NCBI GenBank assembly: GCA_030595765.1
Contig: JAUVCJ010000141.1
Location: forward strand, 1-6,436
Source of the DNA: Thermoplasmatota archaeon
GTDB taxonomy: Archaea > Thermoplasmatota > Thermoplasmata > GCA-020350865 > JAUVCJ01
Reading direction: 5' to 3'
DNA: 6,436 bases
The position numbers were made by a program, and so were the translations under genes. The notes below the pieces were generated by a model. The model was not told the DNA's origin. It was given only the letters and a program-made list of their open reading frames with translations, and searched no databases. This document shows positions 1 through 5,432 of the stretch, piece by piece. The first letter of the stretch is position 1. The number at the start of each line of letters is the position of its first letter.

Positions 1-290
1 TGTAAGGCATAATGGGTTGCACATATATAAAGATTTCTCTATCTGGATTGGGATTGAATTGTGGGTTGCACACGAAAAAGAAAAAAGGACTGGCTAAAAT
101 TGTGAAAACGGTAGTTCTTTATATACTCTTAAATTTGAGGCTCTACTACGGTTTGCACTAACAGAAGGGATTTCTTTTCAAATCAATCCAACGTTATTGA
201 AAATTAAATAGTTAGTTGGAAAATTGTCCTTTTGACCCATCCCAGCCATATCGAAAATGACTTATCTGGTTTGTAAACTGCCTTTTTGAC
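1..290. other. gene-free stretch with repeated words and AT-rich boxes
   Basis: I see no convincing coding region here. The stretch lies downstream of the minus-strand cyclophilin and is AT-rich. It carries an 11-bp word, TGGGTTGCACA, at 13-23 and again at 62-72, with a near copy (GGTTTGCAC) at 150-158. Two box A-like sequences occur: TTTATATA at 118-125 on the plus strand, and CTTTATATATG on the minus strand at 32-22. A-rich plus-strand tracts near 71-88 would read as T-rich on the minus strand, as archaeal terminators do, and could end the cyclophilin transcript. All functional readings are inference. Confidence 0.5.
22..33 (-). promoter_or_regulatory. possible box A promoter firing leftward out of the window
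   Basis: Read on the minus strand, the sequence is CTTTATATATG, close to the euryarchaeal TATA box. A start site about 25 nt downstream would fall at roughly position 1-5, so any gene it serves would lie beyond the left edge. One copy of the TGGGTTGCACA word (13-23) overlaps its downstream side and a second (62-72) lies upstream, an arrangement that would suit a regulator. No gene is visible to confirm it. Confidence 0.3.
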
Positions 291-755
291 TCAGTCCAGC
301 ACTATCTTTTCAATCACATCGCCTTGAGTGATAGAGTCCACAATCTCGATCCCTGCAGTAACCTTTCCGAATATGGTGTGGAGCATGTCCAGATGGGGTT
401 GAGGGCTGTGGGTTATAAAGAATTGGGATCCGTTTGAGCAATTCCCACCCTGCTTCGCTCCAGTTCTCTTGTCATGGGAGCATGTACCAGCATGAGCCAT
501 TGATAGATATCCTCTGCCATGTTTCAAGCTAGGGTCTAGTTCGCAATCGATCTGATATCCCGGGCCTCCTGTGCCTGTACCAGTTGGACATCCTCCTTGA
601 ACCATGAAATCATCGATAACCCTGTGGAATTTGAGTCCGTTGTAGTATCCATCTCCAACAAGGTCTCTGAAGTTTTTGACAGTGCCAGGAGCTTTATCAT
701 CAAAGAATTCGATCATGATATCCCCCCGGTTTGTAATGATTTTTGCTGTGCTCAT
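291..755 (-). CDS. cyclophilin-type peptidyl-prolyl cis-trans isomerase
   Basis: This 154-residue single-domain cyclophilin catalyses cis-trans isomerisation of proline peptide bonds. It has no signal peptide, so it should act in the cytoplasm. The active-site signatures are FHRV at 43-46 with the catalytic Arg45, FMVQGG at 50-55, MAHAG at 86-90 and GSQFFIT at 109-115. The position of CypA Trp121, the cyclosporin contact, is His121 here. Between MAHAG and GSQFF there are 18 residues where human CypA has four, an insertion of about 14 that carries Cys92, His94 and Cys106. The ATG at 755 opens directly onto the first beta strand ([14 protein letters not shown]), which fits the family start. No Shine-Dalgarno is well placed; a GGTAATCA word abuts the ATG. 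The gene is divergent from PCNA. The family call is secure; the substrate is unknown. Confidence 0.95.
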   Translation of the reverse strand: MSTAKIITNRGDIMIEFFDDKAPGTVKNFRDLVGDGYYNGLKFHRVIDDFMVQGGCPTGTGTGGPGYQIDCELDPSLKHGRGYLSMAHAGTCSHDKRTGAKQGGNCSNGSQFFITHSPQPHLDMLHTIFGKVTAGIEIVDSITQGDVIEKIVLD

Positions 756-869
756 TTGATTACCGAATAAGCCATGTTTGCAGACTAGAAAAAACTATCG
801 GACATCGAGTCAAACCAGTTAATTTTAAATTCTTTAATCCTTATCATCTAGCAAACGAGGGGATGGAAA
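756..869. promoter_or_regulatory. divergent promoter region between cyclophilin and PCNA
   Basis: These 114 bp must hold the promoters of both divergent genes. For PCNA, TTTTAAAT at 823-830 is a reasonable TATA box; a start about 25 nt downstream (near 850-855) leaves a short leader containing the GAGGGGAT ribosome site at 857-864. For the cyclophilin, the only candidate is a T-rich minus-strand stretch around 798-787, which is weak. Assignment is by position and composition only. Confidence 0.4.
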
Positions 870-1607
870 TTGTTCAAGGCAAAGATACGCTCCGAAGTGC
901 TCAAGGAAGTCATAGACGTCATCGCTACCCAGGTAGACGAGGTTAAATTCACCATCACCACAAGCGGCATTAACGCCAAAGCTGTGGATCCGGCCCATGT
1001 TGCAATGGTCGACATTACCTTGGACAAAGGGGCATTTGAGGAATTCAAGGCAAAGGATACCGAGATGGGGATCAACATCGAAAAGCTCAGGGAAGTAGTA
1101 AAACTAACTAAAAGCGGAGAGACGATTGCTATGGAGCTTGATGAAGACCACAACAGGCTCGTGCTTTCCCTCGGGAATATCACCAGAAACATGTCTCTTG
1201 TTGATACTGCTGGCATGTCAGACCCCAAGATACCGGGTCTAAACCTGGCGGCCAAGGTAACTTTGGAACTTGATGAGCTTAGAAAGGGATTAAGAGCTGC
1301 TGAGCCTGTTGCCGACCACATAGCCCTGATCGCGGATGAGAATAACTTTGAACTTAGGGCTGATGGGGATACTGATTTCTCAAGCCTTACCCTGGTCAAG
1401 GACCAATTGGTAGAGTTGTCCTGCAAAGAGAAGCAACGTAGTCTTTTCAGCCTCGATTATTTCCTAAACATGATCAAGGCAGTGAGCTCTGCCCAGAACA
1501 TAACCCTGGAATTTGGGAACGATTTCCCTGTCAGCATGGATTTCACGTTCGCAGACTCAAAAGGGAAAGTATCCTTCCTTCTGGCACCCAGAATAGAAAA
1601 CGATTAA
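870..1607 (+). CDS. pcn: DNA polymerase sliding clamp (PCNA)
   Basis: This 245-residue protein has the normal length for archaeal PCNA. It forms a ring around DNA and tethers replicative polymerase, FEN1, ligase and other PIP-box proteins. Visible signatures are AVDPAHVAMVD at 38-48 in the first domain, the interdomain connecting loop near 117-133 (SDPKIPGLNLA), the SLDYF motif at 195-199, and the C-terminal APRIE at 239-243 that borders the partner-binding pocket. The start is TTG: the frame closes at a TAG (849-851) with no ATG or GTG between, and GAGGGGAT (857-864) is a well-spaced ribosome site. The ATG at 863 is in another frame. Only one PCNA gene is visible, so a homotrimer is likely but not shown. 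It is followed by ksgA on the same strand after 105 bp. Confidence 0.97.
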   Translation: MFKAKIRSEVLKEVIDVIATQVDEVKFTITTSGINAKAVDPAHVAMVDITLDKGAFEEFKAKDTEMGINIEKLREVVKLTKSGETIAMELDEDHNRLVLSLGNITRNMSLVDTAGMSDPKIPGLNLAAKVTLELDELRKGLRAAEPVADHIALIADENNFELRADGDTDFSSLTLVKDQLVELSCKEKQRSLFSLDYFLNMIKAVSSAQNITLEFGNDFPVSMDFTFADSKGKVSFLLAPRIEND

Positions 1608-1712
1608 TGGTGCTGAGCAGGCCATTGGAATAGCAATTGTAGGCCTTAAGCACTAAGCTCCTTAACTTAGGCACCCACAAATTATTTGAGCCCAGTTGTG
1701 AGTTAACCCATT
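1608..1712 (+). promoter_or_regulatory. PCNA-ksgA intergenic region with a likely leaderless ksgA promoter
   Basis: An AT-rich box, CAAATTATTTG at 1679-1689, is centred about 28 nt before the GTG of ksgA, so transcription would begin at or next to the start codon. This fits the lack of a clear ribosome site before that GTG. Further upstream, GCCTTAAG (1643-1650) and CTTAGGC (1666-1672) can pair with one bulged base, a weak hairpin that may mark the PCNA mRNA end. Both readings are inference. Confidence 0.35.
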
Positions 1713-2531
1713 GTGAAGGCCGAAGAAGTTAAACGAATCCTTGAGGAACTGAACATTCATCCTTCCAAAAGGAGAGGGCAGAGTTTTTTGCTTGACGAGG
1801 ATGTGGCAAGACGCCAGGTCAAAATGGCTGAAGTGGGCCCTGAAGATGTTGTCCTTGAAATTGGCCCGGGACTGGGCATACTAACCCGTCATCTTTGTGC
1901 TAGTGCTGGAAAAGTCATTGCGATCGAGAAGGACGGCAGGTTTTGCTCCCACCTGGAAGACCTTAGGCTTAAAAATCTTGAACTTATCAATGCAGATGCA
2001 CTGGAGATAAAGCTTCCAGAATTTGACATCACGGTCTCGAACCTTCCTTACTCGATTTCATCGGACATCACGTTTAAGTTGCTGGAGCGAAGGTTCTATG
2101 TTGGGATACTGCTCTATCAATTCGAATTCGCAAGGCGCCTTGTCGCTATGAATGGCACCAATGATTACTCCAGACTCTCAGTTAACACCCAGTACTATGC
2201 AGATGCCCAGATCATGGAAAAGATACATCCAGATTCATTCTGGCCTCAGCCAAGTGTCCAGTCTGCAATGGTCATGCTCATGCCCAGGGAACCACTCTTC
2301 AAGGTGACCAATGAGGGTTTCTTCTTCGATGTTGTCAAGGCACTCTTCTGCCATCGAAGGAAAACTATTCACAGAGCCCTGGCCATTGAGGCTAGCAATC
2401 TGAACATTTCTCAAGATAGAATTGGAAATATATCCAAAGATGCTGACTGGGGTCGAAAAAGGGTGGAAGAATTGGCGCCTGCTGAAATTGGAGCTCTAGC
2501 TGACCTCATACTAAACACAAGAATTGAATGA
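1713..2531 (+). CDS. ksgA: rRNA adenine N6,N6-dimethyltransferase, KsgA/Dim1 family
   Basis: This 272-residue enzyme uses S-adenosylmethionine to dimethylate the two adjacent adenosines in the 3'-terminal hairpin of 16S rRNA (A1518 and A1519 in E. coli numbering), a late step and checkpoint in small-subunit assembly. The N-terminal Rossmann methyltransferase domain shows GQSFL at 22-26 (family GQNFL), the SAM-binding LEIGPGLG at 48-55, acidic Glu72 at the end of strand two, Asp95 in NADAL, and the catalytic NLPY at 110-113. The WPQPSVQSAMV segment at 177-187 is the family's conserved post-catalytic motif, and a small helical C-terminal domain follows from about 200. The start is GTG. No good ribosome site precedes it, consistent with a leaderless message. 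The length and all motifs look intact. Confidence in family and role is high. Confidence 0.97.
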   Translation: MKAEEVKRILEELNIHPSKRRGQSFLLDEDVARRQVKMAEVGPEDVVLEIGPGLGILTRHLCASAGKVIAIEKDGRFCSHLEDLRLKNLELINADALEIKLPEFDITVSNLPYSISSDITFKLLERRFYVGILLYQFEFARRLVAMNGTNDYSRLSVNTQYYADAQIMEKIHPDSFWPQPSVQSAMVMLMPREPLFKVTNEGFFFDVVKALFCHRRKTIHRALAIEASNLNISQDRIGNISKDADWGRKRVEELAPAEIGALADLILNTRIE

Positions 2532-2657
2532 ATCGGAAGTACCAATGCTCTGCAATGTCCGTCATCATGCCCAACCTTCATATTCGCTCTCTTTCACCCT
2601 TATGTCCACCATCACTTTCAAATATGTGAATCAGAATGTTGCGATAGGTGTGTAAAA
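2532..2657 (+). promoter_or_regulatory. intergenic region and candidate promoter of the DUF1858 gene
   Basis: This 126-bp gap holds no gene. A pyrimidine-rich stretch at about 2586-2605 may help end the ksgA transcript. TTTCAAATATG at 2616-2626 is a modest box A candidate about 37 nt before the ATG. AGGTG at 2646-2650 is a plausible ribosome site with seven nt of spacing to the start. The ribosome site is better supported than the promoter. Confidence 0.3.
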
Positions 2658-2876
2658 ATGACTGACATAATCACAAAGGACATGACACTGGGCGAGGTTG
2701 TTACCAAGTGGCCTCCAACTGCTGCGGTCATGATGGAATACGGACTGCACTGCATTGGATGCGCAGTAGCTACATGGGAGACAGTAGAGCAGGGTGCAAG
2801 AGGTCATGGCATGAACGATGAGACCCTGGATAAGATGGTCAAGGACATGAACGAGTCCATCAAGACTTCCGAGTAA
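2658..2876 (+). CDS. DUF1858-type redox-disulfide domain protein
   Basis: This 72-residue, single-domain protein matches the family described as hybrid-cluster-protein-associated redox disulfide domain (DUF1858). The pattern is an N-terminal ITKDMTLGEVV, then a proline-marked turn (WPPTAAVMMEYGLHC), and a CIGC pair at Cys32 and Cys35 followed by an AxATWETVEQGARGHG helix. The family is small, cytoplasmic and often found near redox enzymes or fused to them. A thiol-disulfide or metal-cluster role is inferred from the CxxC, and no substrate is known. The ATG has AGGTG seven nt upstream. It stands apart from ksgA by 126 bp and is convergent with the small membrane protein gene, so the neighbourhood gives no partner. 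No hybrid cluster protein gene is visible here. Confidence 0.88.
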   Translation: MTDIITKDMTLGEVVTKWPPTAAVMMEYGLHCIGCAVATWETVEQGARGHGMNDETLDKMVKDMNESIKTSE

Positions 2877-2893
2877 TTGAGCACAAGTTATCA

Positions 2894-2945
2894 GACCCTG
2901 GCACAGGGGTTCGGTTAATGAACAAATTACAGTATTTCACTGTAA
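2894..2945. terminator. stem-loops between convergent genes
   Basis: Two inverted repeats lie where two convergent genes meet. CCCTG (2896-2900), loop GCA, CAGGG (2904-2908) is a small GC-rich hairpin just after the DUF1858 gene. TTACAGT (2927-2933), loop ATTTC, ACTGTAA (2939-2945) is a perfect 7-bp stem that includes the TGA stop of the minus-strand gene. They could protect or define the 3' ends of both messages. Archaeal termination mostly depends on T-tracts, which are poor here, so this is a cautious call. Confidence 0.35.
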
Positions 2946-3131
2946 GAAAACGATATAGAGAATAAGTCCCAGCCCAAAGAGCATGAAAACATAGCTCACC
3001 AATATAAGCAACTTGAATATAAATTCATGGTGGTTCAATAGCCATTGACCTTTTTTTGGGTTCTTTATTGGAGTATTTTTAGAACCCCTTAGAAGCACAC
3101 TCGAACCTGAGGTCTTGTCAAACGATCCCAT
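2937..3131 (-). CDS. small single-helix membrane protein downstream of ATP synthase subunit D
   Basis: I do not recognise this 64-residue protein. It has a polar, basic N-terminal half (KNTPIKNPKKGQW) and one long hydrophobic segment at about 38-63 (FIFKLLILVSYVFMLFGL and onward) ending at the C-terminus. This predicts a tail-anchored protein with the basic part in the cytoplasm. I chose the ATG at 3131: AGGAGG (3144-3139) lies seven nt before it, whereas the in-frame GTG at 3137 is only one nt from that site. The TAG stop of atpD (3145-3143) overlaps this AGGAGG, so the two genes are probably translationally coupled. That coupling is the best hint of function, possibly a partner of the ATP synthase, but it is inference from position only. 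The ribosome site and hydrophobic helix make a real gene likely. Confidence 0.72.
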   Translation of the reverse strand: MGSFDKTSGSSVLLRGSKNTPIKNPKKGQWLLNHHEFIFKLLILVSYVFMLFGLGLILYIVFLQ

Positions 3132-3142
3132 AAACACGCCTC

Positions 3143-3772
3143 CTAGGAATTATTCTTGATGCGTTTGAGCCTGAAAATGTTTTCTCTTTCAAGCTCCTGA
3201 AGCCGCATGCTGATGTATTTTGCAGAGAACTCCAGATCCGGAATTACCCTGTAATTTAGGGCATTTACCCGGCGTTTTGTGCTCTCTATTTCTTCTATCA
3301 GCTTCTTGAGCACGGTCTCAAGCTCAGCAGCCTCTATTATGGCTTCTAAAAGTTTTTCATAGGAGGTTATTACCTCATCTACCAGCGGAGGAGTGTCTAT
3401 TACTCCATATCCCCTATCGGAGGCATTCTTCCTTGGGTGAAATCTAAAATCCAATTTTGGTAGTACAACGCCCATTACATTCTTTGTTGCCAACCTGACA
3501 GTGGGGGATTCCTTTCTTGCAAACACCGCTGTCTTCAACTGCTCTGTGCCGACAACGGCTCTTGCCAGCAGAATGTTGTCTTCAGCATCTCTATACGCTG
3601 ATGCCAGTTTTTCCTCAATGTCTTGAGCTCTAGCTAGTAATTCAAAGAACTCATGGATCAAGCCATCCCTTTTCATCTCAAGGATCTGATGGCCTTTCTT
3701 TGCGATCGTAATCTTTTTCTTTATCTCGATAAGCTCTGAGCGAGTGGGTCTTATGTCTGAGATCTCCATCAT
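3143..3772 (-). CDS. atpD: A-type ATP synthase subunit D (central stalk)
   Basis: Subunit D is the coiled-coil rotor shaft that turns inside the A3B3 headpiece of the archaeal A1A0 ATP synthase, coupling ion flow in the membrane to ATP synthesis. The 209-residue length is typical. The conserved N-terminal IRPTRSELIEIKKKI at 8-22 and KKGHQILEMKRD at 25-36 begin the first long helix. MGVVLPKLDF at 100-109 belongs to the middle region. The C-terminal helix carries TKRRVNALNYRVIP at 165-178 and MRLQELERENIFRLKRIK at 189-206. Two consecutive ATG codons could start it; the first, at 3772, lies about 25 nt below a TTTAAA box, so a leaderless message fits and no ribosome site is seen. The other A-ATPase subunits are not next to it, unlike the usual operon in which D comes after A and B. 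Confidence 0.97.
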   Translation of the reverse strand: MMEISDIRPTRSELIEIKKKITIAKKGHQILEMKRDGLIHEFFELLARAQDIEEKLASAYRDAEDNILLARAVVGTEQLKTAVFARKESPTVRLATKNVMGVVLPKLDFRFHPRKNASDRGYGVIDTPPLVDEVITSYEKLLEAIIEAAELETVLKKLIEEIESTKRRVNALNYRVIPDLEFSAKYISMRLQELERENIFRLKRIKNNS

Positions 3773-3792
3773 TATGTCCGATGAACAATCTG

Positions 3793-3805
3793 CGTTTAAA
3801 TCTTT
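3793..3805 (-). promoter_or_regulatory. probable box A promoter of atpD (leaderless)
   Basis: The 33-bp gap between the zinc-ribbon gene stop and atpD contains AAAGATTTAAACG on the minus strand. Its TTTAAA core (3800-3795) lies about 25 nt upstream of the first ATG of atpD. With the standard archaeal box A to start-site distance, transcription would start at that ATG. This suggests atpD is not solely dependent on read-through from the zinc-ribbon gene. Confidence 0.5.
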
Positions 3806-4672
3806 CTAGAATCGCTTGAAAGGCCTGATGATGCTACAATCCGGATTGGTGCAAACCACAGCCTGGTCAAATCTAACATCATACACCTTTGCTCCCTGCT
3901 TGTTCCTGATGTCTGCAAAATCAGGTTTTGTATTGAACTTGGTCAGTCTTGTCCTTGACCCACACAGGTCGCAGACCACCATGGAAAAATCAATGGAATC
4001 ATCGTACTCATCCTCGGACAAGGTCTTACCATAATGAGTAGGATACACTGCGGCACAACAATCGCACACCAGTGCTGAATCATAGGTAAGATAGAATATC
4101 GTTCGCTTCTGCCTGGATTGAGTTGGAGTGATCTCGGCAACCCTTAGATCTGCTTTTCTTGCAGAGATGAGATGATCCTTTCTGCACATGGGGCATATCA
4201 CCTTCTGGCTGGTATACACCTCCTCCAAGTAAGGATATATGTAGCCGCACTTTGTATTGAGGCAAATCTCCGCGAGTGTATAACGAATGTTGAACACCCT
4301 CTCGGGTTTATCATCATGGCCAGAGGTAATGTCACCAAAGTCAGGCTTGCAACCCTCAATTGTGGCTGCCATTCCCAATTTATCACGGGACTTGCAAAGC
4401 GGACAGGTCTTATCCAGGACCACGTAGTCCAGAACCTCGAATAACTGCTTTGGGTCTGCTGTTGTGTCGTAATAGGTTGGGAACACAGAAAAACAATGTG
4501 GGCAACACAGAGCAGAGTCATATCTCATGTCATACTTTTTTTCAAGGGTGTCAGGCTCAGTAACATCGGCTACATCGAAGTTTGCCCTGCGCACAAGATC
4601 AGTTGCGCAGATCGGGCAGGATATGTTTCCTTTGTCGTGATATCCCAAATCATCATCTCCTATTTTTTTCAT
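3806..4672 (-). CDS. four-module (A-B-A-B) zinc-ribbon protein, family not recognised
   Basis: This 288-residue cytoplasmic protein is almost wholly four tandem zinc-ribbon-like modules. First pairs are Cys19/22, 90/93, 160/163 and 234/237. Second pairs are Cys57/60, 137/142, 203/206 and 274/279. Modules 1 and 3 (type A) share YDSAL-C-xx-C then V(F/Y)PTxY; modules 2 and 4 (type B) share KPDF(G/A)DI and a Cx4C second pair (CLNTKC, CTNPDC). This alternation implies that an A-B unit was duplicated. All eight pairs are intact, so up to four zinc ions could bind. DNA, RNA or protein binding is possible, and nothing visible decides between them. ATG 4672 is the simplest start. A TTG at 4648 has AGGAG eight nt upstream and is a serious alternative that would remove eight residues. 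The four-helix membrane protein gene ends 25 bp upstream, so the two may be co-transcribed. Confidence 0.85.
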   Translation of the reverse strand: MKKIGDDDLGYHDKGNISCPICATDLVRRANFDVADVTEPDTLEKKYDMRYDSALCCPHCFSVFPTYYDTTADPKQLFEVLDYVVLDKTCPLCKSRDKLGMAATIEGCKPDFGDITSGHDDKPERVFNIRYTLAEICLNTKCGYIYPYLEEVYTSQKVICPMCRKDHLISARKADLRVAEITPTQSRQKRTIFYLTYDSALVCDCCAAVYPTHYGKTLSEDEYDDSIDFSMVVCDLCGSRTRLTKFNTKPDFADIRNKQGAKVYDVRFDQAVVCTNPDCSIIRPFKRF

Positions 4673-4697
4673 TTCAGTTTTGAGTTTCTCCAGCGTA

Positions 4698-5192
4698 TTA
4701 GGTTACCTTCGGAGCCATTTTGCGAGCCACAAGGCTTATCAGTGTACCTATGAAGGTTAGACCCAGAACTGTGACGATAATGCTCTGGATGTCTAATGTA
4801 GCCACCGTAACGATAAGCAGTATGATGACTCCGAAAAGACCCAATCCAGCACCAAGGTCGATCAATATTCTACCCACCCGAAGACGATTCCTGTGCACAG
4901 TTACACCTCCAAGGATCACCACAAACCCGCCAATGAGAGATAGGACGTTCAAGGCCATGAAAAGCATTGCTATTGCAGAGCCCCCATACCTACCTCCGAA
5001 CTCCGTGAACACCTTGATCATATCCCCTTCTGAAAATCCAAGGATCTCCAAGGCATTAAAAGAACTAACACCACCCAAGATCAGTAGCCCGCCTCCAACA
5101 ATGGCTAAGTAAAGACACTTATCTAGCTGGTCAGAATAGGCCAGGGCATTGGCCTTCAAAGGTGGTCTTGATAATGGCACATACCCCAACAA
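4698..5192 (-). CDS. four-helix integral membrane protein, unknown function
   Basis: I do not recognise this 164-residue protein. It has four hydrophobic segments rich in Gly, Leu, Ile and Val, at about 27-46, 72-98, 108-131 and 136-156. The loop between segments 1 and 2 (about 47-71) holds several charged residues, and the loop between 2 and 3 (HRNRLRVGR, 100-108) is strongly basic and so probably cytoplasmic. By the positive-inside rule both termini would also be cytoplasmic. The start is uncertain: no ATG lies in frame before residue 58. TTG at 5192 gives 164 residues and GTG at 5180 gives 160; neither has a clear ribosome site, though GGGGT lies close before the GTG. The frame closes at a TGA about 30 nt upstream of the TTG. 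It sits between two related zinc-ribbon genes on the same strand, so a joint function is possible but unproven. Confidence 0.75.
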   Translation of the reverse strand: MLGYVPLSRPPLKANALAYSDQLDKCLYLAIVGGGLLILGGVSSFNALEILGFSEGDMIKVFTEFGGRYGGSAIAMLFMALNVLSLIGGFVVILGGVTVHRNRLRVGRILIDLGAGLGLFGVIILLIVTVATLDIQSIIVTVLGLTFIGTLISLVARKMAPKVT

Positions 5193-5253
5193 GGCTTTTT
5201 CTGGTTTGAAGCTTTTGATTCAAACAGTAGCCGCCAAGATTTGTTTTCACCCG

Positions 5254-5432
5254 ACATGTGAACATCGCCAGGAAGCGGTAGATTTCCCGCCTATGTTTCA
5301 ACAATACCTGAAGAAAGGTAATTTTTCCCTATGTTTCAACACCGCCAGAAGAAAGTAATTCCCCCCTATGTTTCAACACCGCGAGGAGAAGGTTGATTTC
5401 CCCCTATGTTTCAAGATCATCAGGAGGGGAAA
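5254..5432. repeat. 37-38-bp tandem repeat array (about five imperfect units)
   Basis: Units begin at about 5254, 5291, 5329, 5366 and 5404, giving periods of 37, 38, 37 and 38 bp with no spacers. Four of them open with CTATGTTTCAA; the first is degenerate. The next best conserved part is CACCGCCAG with a purine-rich GAAGAAAG, followed by T and C runs. A still weaker copy may lie upstream near 5219. The last unit is inside the zinc-ribbon gene, encoding its final residues (SPPDDLET) and its TAG stop. The rest fills the 211-bp gap before the membrane protein gene. It looks like a minisatellite grown by slippage or unequal exchange; a role in mRNA ends or regulation is open. Confidence 0.85.

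Noticed and set aside
848..1426. Long minus-strand open frame opposite PCNA
   Set aside because: It lies almost entirely antisense to the unambiguous PCNA gene, is serine-rich low-complexity sequence, and has no recognisable motif.
2877..2936. Possible tRNA remnant because of GGGGTTCGGTT
   Set aside because: No acceptor stem, anticodon arm or cloverleaf can be drawn around it.
3135..3137. GTG start for the small membrane protein, giving 66 residues
   Set aside because: It is one nt from the AGGAGG site, too close for normal initiation. The ATG at 3131 is at seven nt.
4172..4521. Open frames on both strands inside the 3806-4672 gene
   Set aside because: They overlap the intact cysteine-module frame, show no conserved pattern, and are explained as shadows of it.
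3806..4672. Assignment to the DUF2225 family because of CPxC...CPHC spacing
   Set aside because: The resemblance is limited to cysteine spacing and an aromatic/proline context. No full signature could be confirmed by eye.
4720..5112. 130-residue plus-strand open frame opposite the membrane protein
   Set aside because: It is Pro/Arg/Thr-rich, as expected for the complement of hydrophobic codons. The minus-strand reading gives four clean membrane segments.
5149..5358. 69-residue plus-strand open frame across the repeat region
   Set aside because: It runs through tandem repeats in changing frames and lacks a ribosome site, so it is probably a chance opening.
5254..5432. CRISPR-like array: repeated units containing GTTGAAAC on the minus strand, as many CRISPR repeat ends do
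   Set aside because: The units are contiguous 37-38-bp tandem copies with no unique spacers of normal length, the copies vary along their length, and no cas gene is present.
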